64,000 nt of DNA, taken from positions 8,432 through 72,431 of the forward strand of contig NZ_JOJM01000053.1 in the NCBI RefSeq assembly GCF_000720325.1, read 5' to 3'. Position numbers and translations under genes: made by a program. Below the pieces are notes generated by a model. It did not search any database and was not told the DNA's origin. It worked only from the letters and a program-made list of their open reading frames with translations. Of this stretch, positions 7,953 to 16,980 are shown in pieces. Each line of letters opens with the position of its first letter. The first letter of the stretch is position 1. Origin of the DNA: Streptomyces sp. NRRL B-1347 (GTDB taxonomy: Bacteria > Actinomycetota > Actinomycetes > Streptomycetales > Streptomycetaceae).

Positions 7953-9395
7953 TCACACGGTGATGGTCTTGTACTCGGTGTAGGTGCCGAGGCCGACCGC
8001 GCCGTACTCGCGGCCGATGCCGCTGGCCTTGAATCCGCCGAACGGGCCGTCGAAGCCGACGGAGGCACCGTTGACCGTGACGGTGCCGGTGCGGACGCGG
8101 CGGGCGACCGCCAGGGCGTGCTCCTCGTCGGCGGACCAGACGCCACCGGACAGGCCGTACTCGGAGTCGTTGGCGATGCGGACGGCGTCGTCCTCGTCGT
8201 CGTAGGCGATGACGGCCAGGACCGGGCCGAAGATCTCCTCCTGGGCGATGCGCATGGAGTTGTCCACGTCGGCGAAGACGGTGGGGGTGACGTAGTTGCC
8301 CCGCTCCAGGCCCTCGGGGACCTGCGGGCCACCGGTGACGAGCCGTGCGCCCTCCTCGATGCCGAGCCGGATGTAGTCGCGGACGCGCTGCTGCTGGTCG
8401 GGGCGGATCATCGGGCCGATGAACGTGTCGGGGTCGCCCGGGTCGCCGACCTTCAGCGACTCCACCAGCTCCTTGAGCGCGGCCACGACCTCCTCGTACC
8501 GGCTGCGCGGCGCCAGGATCCTGGTCTGGGCGATGCACGACTCGCCGTTGTTGAGCAGGGAGCCGAACTTGACGCCCGCCACGGCCCGTTCGATGTCCGC
8601 GTCGGGGAGGATGATCGCGGCGGACTTGCCGCCCAGCTCCAGGCTGACCCGCTTGAGCTGCCCGCCCGCGATCGACGCGATGCGGCGCCCCGCCCGCGTC
8701 GAGCCGGTGAAGGCGATCTTGTCGACGTCCGCGTGCGACACCAGGTACTCACTGGTCTCGCGGTCCGCGGGCAGGACGCTGATCACACCATCGGGCAGGC
8801 CTGTCCGCTCAAGGAGCTCGGCCAGGAAGCCCATGCTCAGCGAGTTCTCCGGGGACACCTTGAGGACCACGGAGTTTCCCGCGACCAGCGCTGGGATGAT
8901 CTTCGAAGTGGCTGAGGAGAACGGTGAGTTCCAGGGAATGACCGCCGCCACGACGCCGATCGCCTCACGGCGCACCACGCTGCGCACCGGGGAGTCGGGG
9001 TCGGAGGGGACGAGCTCCTCCTCCCAGCCGAACTCCTCCGCCGCCTTCAGACAGGCGTTCGCCTGCCGGGTCAGGCCCGGCTGTCCGGCGCGGGTGAACC
9101 ATGCCGCCGAGCCGTTCTCCAGCGAGATCAGGCTCGCGATCCTCGCCGCGCTCTCCTCGCGCAGGGCGTTGAACTGCCGCAGACGCGCGATCCGTTCAGC
9201 CGGCGGGGTCAGCCGCCACGCGCCCGCCTCGAAGGACGCCCGTGCCGCGGACACCGCCCGGTCGACGTCCGCAGGCCGCGCCTGGGCGGCGCGGCCGATC
9301 ACCGACCGGTCGTGCGGCGACGTGATGTCCAGCAGTTCCGTGTCGCTCGGCTCGACCCAGGAGCCTCCGATGAAGAGCCGACCGTAGGTGATCAT
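7953..9395 (-). CDS. NAD(P)-dependent aldehyde dehydrogenase
   Basis: A 480-aa ALDH-superfamily enzyme that oxidises an aldehyde to the acid. It shows the cofactor/active-site regions PWNSPF, GSTRAGRRIAS, the catalytic general base Glu in LELGGKSA, the nucleophile Cys in NNGESCIAQTR, and EEIFGPVL near the C-terminus. Length is normal. The ATG is at 9395; about 270 bp of divergent, locally AT-rich DNA separates it from the Tat-exported hydrolase. Its position between two paralogous hydrolases suggests a shared degradative or detoxifying pathway, which is inference. The substrate is unknown. Confidence 0.93.
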   Translation of the reverse strand: MITYGRLFIGGSWVEPSDTELLDITSPHDRSVIGRAAQARPADVDRAVSAARASFEAGAWRLTPPAERIARLRQFNALREESAARIASLISLENGSAAWFTRAGQPGLTRQANACLKAAEEFGWEEELVPSDPDSPVRSVVRREAIGVVAAVIPWNSPFSSATSKIIPALVAGNSVVLKVSPENSLSMGFLAELLERTGLPDGVISVLPADRETSEYLVSHADVDKIAFTGSTRAGRRIASIAGGQLKRVSLELGGKSAAIILPDADIERAVAGVKFGSLLNNGESCIAQTRILAPRSRYEEVVAALKELVESLKVGDPGDPDTFIGPMIRPDQQQRVRDYIRLGIEEGARLVTGGPQVPEGLERGNYVTPTVFADVDNSMRIAQEEIFGPVLAVIAYDDEDDAVRIANDSEYGLSGGVWSADEEHALAVARRVRTGTVTVNGASVGFDGPFGGFKASGIGREYGAVGLGTYTEYKTITV

Positions 9396-9566
9396 GTGTC
9401 ATCCCTCTTCCAGTGAACTCGGTTCGCTCGCACATATTCATTAACTGTCACATCAATGTAGCACTTACGGATGCCGGGTGCGTGTCTCGCAGGTCAAACC
9501 CGCGGGGCGGCGTCACGCAGCGCCCGACCTTCGGCCCTGTCACCCGACCTTCACCCTTTCCACTCG

Positions 9567-9586
9567 TCACCTGTTTGACTGGTGAC
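9567..9586. promoter_or_regulatory. Imperfect palindrome, candidate shared operator (site 1)
   Basis: TCACCTGTTTGACTGGTGAC, a near-palindrome with TCACC/GGTGA arms, 80 bp upstream of the Tat-exported hydrolase. It matches 16 of 20 positions of the element at 18670-18689 upstream of the tannase-like gene. Probably a TetR-type regulator site; the TetR gene at 10835 is the nearest candidate. Confidence 0.55.
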
Positions 9587-9618
9587 GGCGCTTGTGCGAG
9601 TGTCACCGCGTCGACTGA

Positions 9619-9650
9619 GCACGTATGCACGTATGCACCTATGCACGTAT
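9619..9650. repeat. Tandem 8-bp repeat (GCACGTAT x4)
   Basis: Four head-to-tail copies of GCACGTAT (the third reads GCACCTAT), ending 4 bp before the GGAGGGG ribosome site of the hydrolase gene at 9666. It lies in the probable 5' leader. The core CGTATGC also recurs in the larger array at 18769-18840. The rest of 9396-9665 holds the divergent promoters (AT-rich stretch 9430-9465) and the palindrome at 9567. Confidence 0.8.
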
Positions 9651-9665
9651 GACGGAGGGGTTCAG

Positions 9666-10718
9666 ATGATCAACAGGCGTACCTTCAGCAAGGCCGTGGG
9701 CCTGGGCACCGGTGTCGCGGCCACCGCACTGCCCGGAATGTCGTCCCAGGCGTCCGCCGCACCCGCCTCGTCCGCCGCACCCGCCCTGCCCGTCGTCGCC
9801 CCGGGTACCCACACCGAGTTCGCCCGGCTGAAGCACGTCAAGGCGGGTGCCCTCGAAGTCGGTTACGCCGAGGCGGGACCGGCCCACGGCCCGGTCGTCG
9901 TGTGTCTGCACGGCTGGCCCTACGACATCCACAGCTTCGTCGACGTCGCGCCGCTGCTCGCCGGTCTCGGCTACCGCGTCGTCGTTCCCTACCTGCGCGG
10001 GCACGGCAGCACCCGCTTCCGCTCCGACCGCACGCCCCGCACCGCCGAGCAGTCCGCCGTCGCGCTCGACGTCATCGCCCTGATGGACGCGCTCAAGATC
10101 CACCGGGCGGTGCTCGCCGGCTTCGACTGGGGCTCGCGCACCGCCGACGTCATCGCCGCCCTGTGGCCCGAACGCGTCAAAGCCCTGGTCTCCACCAGCG
10201 GTTACCTCATCACCGACGTCAAGGCGCAGCGGGAGCCCGCCGCCGCGGCCGTGGAGCACATGTGGTGGTACCAGTGGTACTTCGCCACCGAGCGCGGCAA
10301 GAAGACCATGGAGAACGCGGAGGACCGCATCGCCCTCTGCCGCTACGTGTGGACCCTCGTCTCGCCCAACTGGAACTTCGACGACGCCACGTTCGCGCGC
10401 ACCGCGCGGGCCTTCCGCAATCCGGACTACGCCGCCATCGTCCTGCACAACTACCGCTGGCGCATCGGCCTCGTCGAAGGTGACCCCCGCTACGACCGCT
10501 ACGAGAAGCGGCTCGCCGCCCGGCCCGCCATCCACGTGCCCACCGTCACCCTCGACCCGGCCCTCGACCCCTTCACCCCGCCCGGTGACGGCTCGGCGTA
10601 CCGCGATCACTTCACCGGGCCCTACGAGCACCGCACCATCGCGGACGTCGGCCACAACCTGCCGCAGGAAGCGCCCACCGCCTTCGCCCAGGCGGTCGTT
10701 GACGCCGACCGCCTCTGA
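9666..10718 (+). CDS. Tat-exported alpha/beta hydrolase (epoxide hydrolase-like)
   Basis: A 350-aa hydrolase with a twin-arginine signal (NRRTFSKAVGLGTGVAATALPG then SQASAAP). It has HGWPYDI, the nucleophile elbow AGFDWGS with Asp, and the catalytic His in DVGHNLPQE. It is a paralogue of the cytoplasmic hydrolase at 6352-7311, sharing the same aromatic cap region (MWWYQWYFATERGKK). The ATG at 9666 follows a strong GGAGGGG site. Export by Tat implies folding, perhaps with a bound cofactor, before secretion. Substrate unknown; an epoxide, haloalkane or lactone is possible. Confidence 0.9.
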   Translation: MINRRTFSKAVGLGTGVAATALPGMSSQASAAPASSAAPALPVVAPGTHTEFARLKHVKAGALEVGYAEAGPAHGPVVVCLHGWPYDIHSFVDVAPLLAGLGYRVVVPYLRGHGSTRFRSDRTPRTAEQSAVALDVIALMDALKIHRAVLAGFDWGSRTADVIAALWPERVKALVSTSGYLITDVKAQREPAAAAVEHMWWYQWYFATERGKKTMENAEDRIALCRYVWTLVSPNWNFDDATFARTARAFRNPDYAAIVLHNYRWRIGLVEGDPRYDRYEKRLAARPAIHVPTVTLDPALDPFTPPGDGSAYRDHFTGPYEHRTIADVGHNLPQEAPTAFAQAVVDADRL

Positions 10719-10821
10719 GCCCGCGTCGGCGTCGGCTCACGCTCCCCGCCGGTGCAGCGGCTCCGCGGTCAAGGTGCACACCGTTGTGGCGCTAGACGCC
10801 CCAGGCTCCCCATTCCACGAC

Positions 10822-10835
10822 TACACTCCCTGGGG
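10822..10835 (+). promoter_or_regulatory. Promoter of a leaderless tetR transcript
   Basis: TACACT at 10822-10827 is a good -10 hexamer, and the GTG start codon lies 7 nt after it, where transcription would begin. No ribosome binding site precedes the GTG. A 7-bp inverted repeat (10799-10805 with 10829-10835) brackets the hexamer and could be an autoregulatory site. Confidence 0.55.
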
Positions 10836-11377
10836 TGAGAGCCGACGCAGCGCGCAACCTGGAAACCGTCCTGACCACCGGGGCCCGCGTGCTCGCCACC
10901 GACCCGGGCGCCAGCATCGCGCACATCGCCGCCGAGGCGGGTGTGGACCGGCGTACCGTCTACCGGCGCTTCGCCTCCCGCGAGGACCTCCTGGCCGCCA
11001 TCTACGACGCCCGCCTCACGGCCGTCGAGCAGGCCATCGAGGACGCCCGGCTGCGCGAGGCGCCCGTCGCCGTCGCCCTGCACCGCTACGTCGAGAACGT
11101 CATCACCGTCAACCGCACCTGGCCCGTCGACCTCGCCCGCATGCTCACCGACGACGCCGTCCGCCGCCGCAGGGACGCGTCCGTCCAGGAGGTCGACGCC
11201 TTCCTGCGGCGGGCCACCGACGACGGCCTGCTGCGCCGCGACAAGCCCGAGGGGTGGGCGAGCGTCCTCCTGCCCCAGCTCATGCACCTGGTGACACGGC
11301 ACCTGCCCGAGCTGAGTGCCGGTCAGGCGGCGGACATCGTCGTCGACACCTTGCTGCACGGGCTCGGCACGCCCTGA
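10835..11377 (+). CDS. TetR family transcriptional regulator
   Basis: A 180-aa regulator with an N-terminal helix-turn-helix (NLETVLTTGARVLATDPG, IAHIAAEAGVDRRTVYRRF, REDLLAAIY) and an all-helical ligand-binding C-terminal part. The GTG at 10835 appears leaderless, which is common for Streptomyces TetR genes. It lies 117 bp downstream of the Tat hydrolase in the same orientation and may repress that gene through the 9567-9586 site; this is inference from proximity. Confidence 0.9.
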   Translation: MRADAARNLETVLTTGARVLATDPGASIAHIAAEAGVDRRTVYRRFASREDLLAAIYDARLTAVEQAIEDARLREAPVAVALHRYVENVITVNRTWPVDLARMLTDDAVRRRRDASVQEVDAFLRRATDDGLLRRDKPEGWASVLLPQLMHLVTRHLPELSAGQAADIVVDTLLHGLGTP

Positions 11378-11490
11378 CGCGGCGGACACGCGCGGTTCCG
11401 CGGAGTCGCGGAGTCGCGGAGCACTGAACCACGGGCACGGAACCACGGGGCACGGAACCGACGGAACAGCGGGGAACGGAGTGGGGGACG

Positions 11491-14274
11491 ATGGAGTCGT
11501 TCGACGGCACGATGGTCGGCCGCGAGCGCGAGCGTGAGGCGCTGTCCGACTTCGTGACGGCCGCCGGGGGCCGGGCCCTCGTCCTGCGGGGCGACACCGG
11601 CGTGGGCAAGAGCGCCCTGCTCGACCACGTCACCGCGCTCGCCGCGGCCGCGCGCCACCAAGTGGTGCGGGCGGCCGGTGTCGAGGCGGAGTCGGCGCTG
11701 CCGTTCGCCGGTCTGCACCAGCTCCTGTATCCCCTGCTCCCCTTCGCCGATCGGCTCGACGACGGTCACCGCGAGGTTTTCGACGTCGTCTTCGGCAGGG
11801 GCGGCGGCCCGCCGCCCTCGGTCATGACGCTCGGCATCGCCGTGCTCGACCTGCTCTCCCTCGCGGCGTCGCGGCAGCCCCTGCTCCTCGCGCTCGACGA
11901 CGGCCAGTGGTTCGACACCTCCAGCACCGAGGTGTGCGGGTTCGTGGGGCGACGGCTCACCGGCAGCTCGGTCAAGCTCGTCGTCGGCCTGCGCTCCGAC
12001 GTGCCCTCCGGCTTCGACACGGCCGCGCTGCCCCAACTGCCCGTGCCCACCTTGTCGGACGAGGCCTCCGAACACCTCCTCGACCTGCGCAGCCCCGGCC
12101 TCGAACCCCGGATCCGCAGGCTGATCCTGGCCGAGGCCCAGGGGAACCCGCTGGCCCTCCTCGAACTGCCGCCCCACGTCCTGCGCAGCGGCCGGACGAT
12201 GGGCGACCGGGCGATGGGCGACCGGCAGGAGATACCCGGCTACACCGGCATCCCGCTGCCGCTGCGCCTCCAGCACGTGTACGGCGCCCGCATCGCGGCA
12301 CTCGGTGACGCCGTCCGCGCGGAGCTGCTTCGCGGCGCCCTCGACGGCGTCGGATCCGGCGCGGTGACCGGACCCGGCCGCGGCACCCGCTACCGCATGC
12401 TGGACGCCGACGAGGCGGCGGCCTGCGGACTCCTCGACATCGACCCGCTCAGCGGCGACTTCGTCTTCCGGCACCCCCTGGTGCGGTCGACGGTCGTCCA
12501 GACGGCGACCCCCAACCAGCGGCGCGCCGCGCACGCGGCCCTCGCCCACGTGCACCGCGACGACGTGGAACGACGCGCCATGCACCTGGCCGCCTCGACG
12601 GTCGACCCCGACGAGCGGGTCGCGGCCGTCCTGGAGGCGGCGGCCGACTCCGCCACGCTGCGGGGCGGCTCGCTGGCCGCCGTGTCCTGGCTGACCCGCG
12701 CCGCGGAGCTGAGCGAGCGGCACGAGGAGCGGTCCCGGAGGCTGGCCAGCGCGGCGTTCATCGCGGGGCAGGCGGGCCTGCTGGACCGCGCCCAGCAACT
12801 GGTCGGCTCCGACGCCGCGTCGGGCCCGGGCGCGTCCCCGGCCTCGGTGCTCGCCTCCGCCTACGGCGCGCTGTACGAGGACGGGGAGGTGCGGATCTCG
12901 CAGCGCCAGGTCCTCGCAGCGATCGAGAGCATCCGCGACGGCGGCGCACGGGCCCCGGACGAGGTGCTCACCCGCCTGGTCAACCTGCTCCTGGCCATCA
13001 GCCAGTACGCGAGCGACAGCGCGTCGTGGGAGCGGGCGCACGCGCTGCTCGCCTCCCTGGGCGACCGGGTGTCCCCCAACTCCCGCACCTACCACGACGC
13101 CTGGAGCGATGTGGTGCGCCGCGGCGCCGGCGTGCACGAGCGGGTGGAGCACGCCCTGGCCGACCCGCGCGGACTCGAACCGTGGGAAATCACCCGGCTG
13201 AGCGTCGCGGCCTACCACGTGGACACCCTCAGCCGGTACCGGCCGCACCTCCAGCGCACCGTCGACCGCGAGCTGGAGACCGGGGCCATGGGGTCGGCCA
13301 TGACCATGCTGCACCTGATCATGCTCGACCAGATGGCGGCCGGTGAGTGGGACGAGGCCGAACGGACCGGCAGGCGCAGCCTGGACCTGACGACGGCGCA
13401 CCGCAACGCGCTGTTCGCCCACCACACCCGCGCGTACCTCGGACTGCTCGCCGCGCTGCGCGGCCGGACCGAACAGGCACGCCGGCTCCAAGCCGCCGTC
13501 GACGCCTGGGCCCGCCCCCGCGGCGTCGGCTTCCTCACCCAGATCGCCGACGCCATCGGCACCACCGCCGCCCTCACCGAAGGCGACTACGAAGCCGCGT
13601 ATCTGCACGCCATCGGCATCACGCCCCCCGGCACCTTCACGCCCTACGCCCATCAGGCCTCCCGCACGCTCCTCGACCTCGTCGAGGCGGCCCTGCACAC
13701 CGGGCGCACCGAGCAGGCGCGCCGCCACGCCCGCGCCGCACAGGACGCCGGTCTCCCCGCCGTCTCGCCCCGCCTCGCCGTCGTCACCTACGGCGCCCTC
13801 GCCATGACGGCCACCGACGCCGCCGAGGCCGACGCCCTGTACCACCGCGCGGAGACGCACCCCGGAGCGGCCGGCTTCCCCTTCGAAGTCGCCCGCATCC
13901 GTCTGGCGCACGGCATCCGGCTGCGGCACACCCACGGACGCCAGGCCGCCCGCGCCACCCTCACGCTCGCCGCCGAGGCCTTCGAGCGGCTCGACACGCC
14001 CCCATGGGCCGAAGGGGCCCGCGCCGAGCTCCGTGCCTCCGGCGCGTCCGCCCCCACGTCCACGGCGCGGCTCGCGGCCCTCACGTGGCAGGAGCGCCGG
14101 ATCGCGGACCTCGCCGCTGGCGGCCTCACCAACAAGGAGATCGGCGCGCGCATGCACCTGTCGCCGCGCACCGTCAGCTCCCACCTCTACCGCGTCTTCC
14201 CGAAGCTCGGCATCACCTCCCGCGCCGCGCTGCGCGACGCCCTGGGCAAGCTGCCCGACGACCGGAACGGGTGA
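11491..14274 (+). CDS. LAL-type LuxR family ATP-binding regulator
   Basis: A 927-aa large ATP-binding LuxR-type regulator. The N-terminal AAA-type ATPase has Walker A RGDTGVGKSALL (about residues 33-44) and a Walker B-like LLLALDDGQWFD. The long middle part is alpha-helical and TPR-like (repeated Ala-rich helices with AHTGRTEQARRHARAA). The C-terminal ~65 residues form the LuxR helix-turn-helix with LTWQERRIADLAAGGLTNKE, LSPRTVSSHLYRVFPKLG and SRAALRDAL. Such proteins often activate secondary-metabolite operons. The upstream 110 bp hold short direct repeats (11399-11420 and 11429-11460). It ends 3 bp from the convergent hydrolase gene. Its target is not shown by the sequence. Confidence 0.94.
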   Translation: MESFDGTMVGREREREALSDFVTAAGGRALVLRGDTGVGKSALLDHVTALAAAARHQVVRAAGVEAESALPFAGLHQLLYPLLPFADRLDDGHREVFDVVFGRGGGPPPSVMTLGIAVLDLLSLAASRQPLLLALDDGQWFDTSSTEVCGFVGRRLTGSSVKLVVGLRSDVPSGFDTAALPQLPVPTLSDEASEHLLDLRSPGLEPRIRRLILAEAQGNPLALLELPPHVLRSGRTMGDRAMGDRQEIPGYTGIPLPLRLQHVYGARIAALGDAVRAELLRGALDGVGSGAVTGPGRGTRYRMLDADEAAACGLLDIDPLSGDFVFRHPLVRSTVVQTATPNQRRAAHAALAHVHRDDVERRAMHLAASTVDPDERVAAVLEAAADSATLRGGSLAAVSWLTRAAELSERHEERSRRLASAAFIAGQAGLLDRAQQLVGSDAASGPGASPASVLASAYGALYEDGEVRISQRQVLAAIESIRDGGARAPDEVLTRLVNLLLAISQYASDSASWERAHALLASLGDRVSPNSRTYHDAWSDVVRRGAGVHERVEHALADPRGLEPWEITRLSVAAYHVDTLSRYRPHLQRTVDRELETGAMGSAMTMLHLIMLDQMAAGEWDEAERTGRRSLDLTTAHRNALFAHHTRAYLGLLAALRGRTEQARRLQAAVDAWARPRGVGFLTQIADAIGTTAALTEGDYEAAYLHAIGITPPGTFTPYAHQASRTLLDLVEAALHTGRTEQARRHARAAQDAGLPAVSPRLAVVTYGALAMTATDAAEADALYHRAETHPGAAGFPFEVARIRLAHGIRLRHTHGRQAARATLTLAAEAFERLDTPPWAEGARAELRASGASAPTSTARLAALTWQERRIADLAAGGLTNKEIGARMHLSPRTVSSHLYRVFPKLGITSRAALRDALGKLPDDRNG

Positions 14275-14277
14275 CAC

Positions 14278-15090
14278 TCAGCCCTCCGGGGGGCGGGCGC
14301 GGACACCGCGTTCGGCCAGCCAGCCGAGCACGTGGTCGGCGACGGAGCGCCAGCCGCTGTCGATGACGAGCGAGTGGGCCCGGTCCGCGAACTGCTTCAG
14401 GTCGGTCACCGCCGTGGTGTCGCCGTACTGCTTGTACGCCGCTCGCGTGGCCGCGTCGGGCACGAGTCGGTCCTCCTGTCCGGAGACCAGGAGGAGCGGG
14501 CCGCGGTCCGCGTTGCCGACGTCCGCCACGGCGCGCGGGCTGCGGCGCCCCGCGCCGCAGCCGAGGTCGGTGAGCAGTCGGAAGGGGGCCGGCACCGCGT
14601 AGCGCTCGTAGAGGCGCCGGGACTCATCCGCCGCGACCGTGTTCGCCACCATCCGGCGGAACCGCTCCTGCGGCAGGGACAGAGACACCGCCGCCCCCGC
14701 GGGTCCGCTGCGGGCGCGGGGCAGCAGCCGTGCGTAGGAGGCGGGCAGCGGGATGTCGTTGATCGGGGCGGGGGCGATGGCCACCGCCGCGCGGCCGACG
14801 TCGGCGGCGATGAGGTGCTGGGCGATGAGCCCGCCGACCGAGTGTCCGACGATCACCGGCGCGGTGTCGAAGGACCGCACGATTCCCGCGTAGTGGTCGG
14901 TGAGCGCGTCCAGGCCGATGCGGCCGAGCGCGTCCGGCGCCGCGCGCAGGTCCCGGGCGGCGGCGGGCTCCCCCGGCCAGCCGGGCGCGGAGGCGAGGAA
15001 CCCCCGGCTCGCGAAGCGCTCCACCCACGACTCCCAGCACAGCGCGTGCAGCCACAGGCCATGGATGAACACGACGGGAGTACGTTTCAC
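14278..15090 (-). CDS. Alpha/beta hydrolase, Ser nucleophile
   Basis: A 270-aa hydrolase of the lipase/esterase type. It begins VKRTPVVFIHGLWLH (oxyanion HG motif), has the nucleophile elbow VIVGHSVGG, a candidate acid in SGQEDRLVPD and the catalytic His in FADRAHSLV. The GTG at 15090 is preceded by GGAGGAACC at good spacing; an upstream in-frame TTG (15159) has no ribosome site and is rejected. No signal peptide. It is convergent with the LAL regulator. Substrate unknown. Confidence 0.87.
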   Translation of the reverse strand: MKRTPVVFIHGLWLHALCWESWVERFASRGFLASAPGWPGEPAAARDLRAAPDALGRIGLDALTDHYAGIVRSFDTAPVIVGHSVGGLIAQHLIAADVGRAAVAIAPAPINDIPLPASYARLLPRARSGPAGAAVSLSLPQERFRRMVANTVAADESRRLYERYAVPAPFRLLTDLGCGAGRRSPRAVADVGNADRGPLLLVSGQEDRLVPDAATRAAYKQYGDTTAVTDLKQFADRAHSLVIDSGWRSVADHVLGWLAERGVRARPPEG

Positions 15091-15326
15091 GGCGGGGTTC
15101 CTCCGAGCATGACGGCCATCCGGCACCGGCGCGGCGGCGGCCGCTCCAGCATCGTTCAAGCGCAGGTCGGGGACGACAGTCGAATGACTTAATGACGGTC
15201 CTCAGTCCGCCGCGCAGCTCCGTCACGGCGGGCGGAACTCGACGGTCAACTTACGTACGCACGGCGCCCCGCGGGGAACGAGAGTGAATCGGGCCAGCTT
15301 CCGCCGCAGGGAAGGATCCACCCGTC

Positions 15327-15797
15327 ATGAGCGGCCACCCCCCAGGTGTCCCGGCCTGCCGAACGGCACGGCCCGGGCTTCCGCAGCTCACCCTGGACGT
15401 CGAGCGGGTGCTCGGCGTCCGGGACCGCCGACGGGTCAGGGCCGCGTTCGACTTCGCACCGGAGGCCCCGTTGACCGTGTGCGCGGAGTTCGGCGTCGAG
15501 GGCGGCCCGCGTGTGGTGTGGCGCATCGGGCGGGATCTGCTCCGGCAGGGGCTGCGCACCAGGAGCGGGACCGGCGACGTGCAGATCTGGCCGTCGCGCG
15601 AGGAGAACCGGGCGACCGCGTGGCTCCAGCTGGCCTCCGGTGACATGGCGGCCCTCTTCGAACTTCCGGCACCGCCCCTCGCGGAGTGGCTGGAGCACAC
15701 CTACCAGCTCGTACCCGCCGGTCAGGAGCTCTCCGAGGTCGACTGGGCCGCCACCACCGCGGAGCTCCTGACCGGTCCGCGAGCACCGTCCGACTGA
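15327..15797 (+). CDS. SsgA-like protein (SALP) 1
   Basis: A 156-aa member of the SsgA/SsgB sporulation and cell-division family, found only in morphologically complex actinomycetes. Diagnostic segments are the beta-rich FDFAPEAPLTVCAEFG, the VVWRIGRDLLRQGLRTRSG motif, GDVQIWPSR and the C-terminal WLEHTYQLVPAGQE. Family members help place or activate septation and wall remodelling during sporulation. The ATG at 15327 has an AAGGA site about 11 nt upstream. A strong hairpin overlaps its stop codon. A second SALP lies 0.7 kb downstream, beyond the cupin gene. Confidence 0.92.
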   Translation: MSGHPPGVPACRTARPGLPQLTLDVERVLGVRDRRRVRAAFDFAPEAPLTVCAEFGVEGGPRVVWRIGRDLLRQGLRTRSGTGDVQIWPSREENRATAWLQLASGDMAALFELPAPPLAEWLEHTYQLVPAGQELSEVDWAATTAELLTGPRAPSD

Positions 15798-15813
15798 CGG
15801 CGGACGGTGCTCG
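15780..15813. terminator. Bidirectional terminator hairpin between SALP1 and cupin genes
   Basis: Perfect 13-bp arms (CGAGCACCGTCCG at 15780-15792 and its complement at 15801-15813) with an 8-nt loop that contains the SALP1 stop codon. It sits between convergent genes and can serve both. Confidence 0.85.
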
Positions 15814-15823
15814 GGGCCGGGCT

Positions 15824-16288
15824 CTAGTAGGTGGTCACCAGGGGCTTCGTCTCGTCGACGACGTACGTGGAGAGCATCATCGTCGTCACCTTGCCGACGT
15901 TGCGGGCATTGTGGATGGCCCCTTCGGGGATGAAGAAGGGGTCGCCCGTGCGCAGGCGGAGAGGCGGCCTGTCGTCGAACACCATCAGCACGTCACCCCG
16001 GATGATGTAGCCCACCTCGACTCCGGGGTGGCTGTGCCGCCCCGACTCCTTGTGCCGCGGGATCTCCACGAGGGTCTGCACGGCCTTCCACCCCTTCGCG
16101 GGTGAGGGGTGGTCCTGGAGGAGGGTACGGGTGACCCCTCCGGTCGGGTCGGGGTCCCCGGTGGGACGAGGGGCGGGGCTTGCGGCGGGCTCCGCGGCCG
16201 AGGCCGTGGCCGAAAGGGCGGCCGCGCTCAGCGCACCGGCCGCGGCGGCGCCGCTCGTCCGCAGAAGAAGGCGTCGGTCGATCGTCAT
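15824..16288 (-). CDS. Tat-exported cupin-domain protein
   Basis: A 154-aa protein. The Tat signal (DRRLLLRTSGAAAAGALSAAA) is followed by one cupin barrel with metal-binding residues in HSHPGVEVGYIIRG (His, His, Glu) and a second motif PFFIPEGAIHNARN. Single-domain cupins of this kind bind a metal and act as sensors, isomerases or dioxygenases. The ATG at 16288 is preceded by GGAGAG. It lies between two SALP genes. The function in this setting is unknown. Confidence 0.88.
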   Translation of the reverse strand: MTIDRRLLLRTSGAAAAGALSAAALSATASAAEPAASPAPRPTGDPDPTGGVTRTLLQDHPSPAKGWKAVQTLVEIPRHKESGRHSHPGVEVGYIIRGDVLMVFDDRPPLRLRTGDPFFIPEGAIHNARNVGKVTTMMLSTYVVDETKPLVTTY

Positions 16289-16512
16289 GTCTCTCCATTC
16301 ATGGAAGGGAAGGGTGGTCGAAGCCGCAGGCACGGAGCGGCGACCTCGGTGGCCGCGGTGGCCGCGGCGACCTCGGTGGCCGCGCCACATGCGGCGGCAT
16401 GTCTCCTCGCCCGTACGCCACATGACTGGCCGTCAAGTGACTGATGTGCGGGCTCCGGCCCGTGGCGAAGAGTGGGAGGCGCAGACTTCGCACCACGAAG
16501 GGGAACTCAGTC

Positions 16513-16980
16513 GTGCACCGTGATCAGTCACCTCTGCGGGCGCGTTCGGCGCCCGGGCCCGTGCCGTCGCTGCTCGTCGACGTCGACCTGATGCTCGACG
16601 AGTTCACTCGGCAGCCGATGCGGGCGGCGTTCCGCTTCGACCCGGCCGCGCCCGCGGTGATCGACGCCGAGTTCCGGGCGGAACGAGGCCCGGTGCGCCA
16701 GTGGGGCATCGGCCGGGAGCTCCTGCGCGGCGGTCTGACGTCCATGAGCGGCCACGGCGAGGTGCGCATGTGGCCGACGCTGCCGGGGGCACGGCCCGCG
16801 TCGTGGCTGCTCCTCGAAACACCGGAGGTGGAGGCCCTGTTCGAGGTGCCCACGGCGCGGCTCGCACGGTGGCTCGACGCCACCTACCGCGTCGTCCCGG
16901 CCGCGGCGGAGCTGGACGGCCTGAACTGGGACGGCTTTCTTCAGGAGCTGCTCGACGGCCCGGGGACGCCGTCCGCCTGA
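16513..16980 (+). CDS. SsgA-like protein (SALP) 2
   Basis: A 155-aa SALP. It has FRFDPAAPAVIDAEF, RQWGIGRELLRGGLTSMSG, GEVRMWPTL and the C-terminal WLDATYRVVPAAAELDGLNW, aligning along its length with SALP1 (15327-15797). The GTG at 16513 is chosen because AAGGGGAA ends 7 nt before it. The last 40 bp overlap the 3' end of the tannase-like gene on the other strand. Two SALP genes this close suggest local duplication. The role is presumably in septation or spore-wall events, by family. Confidence 0.92.
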   Translation: MHRDQSPLRARSAPGPVPSLLVDVDLMLDEFTRQPMRAAFRFDPAAPAVIDAEFRAERGPVRQWGIGRELLRGGLTSMSGHGEVRMWPTLPGARPASWLLLETPEVEALFEVPTARLARWLDATYRVVPAAAELDGLNWDGFLQELLDGPGTPSA

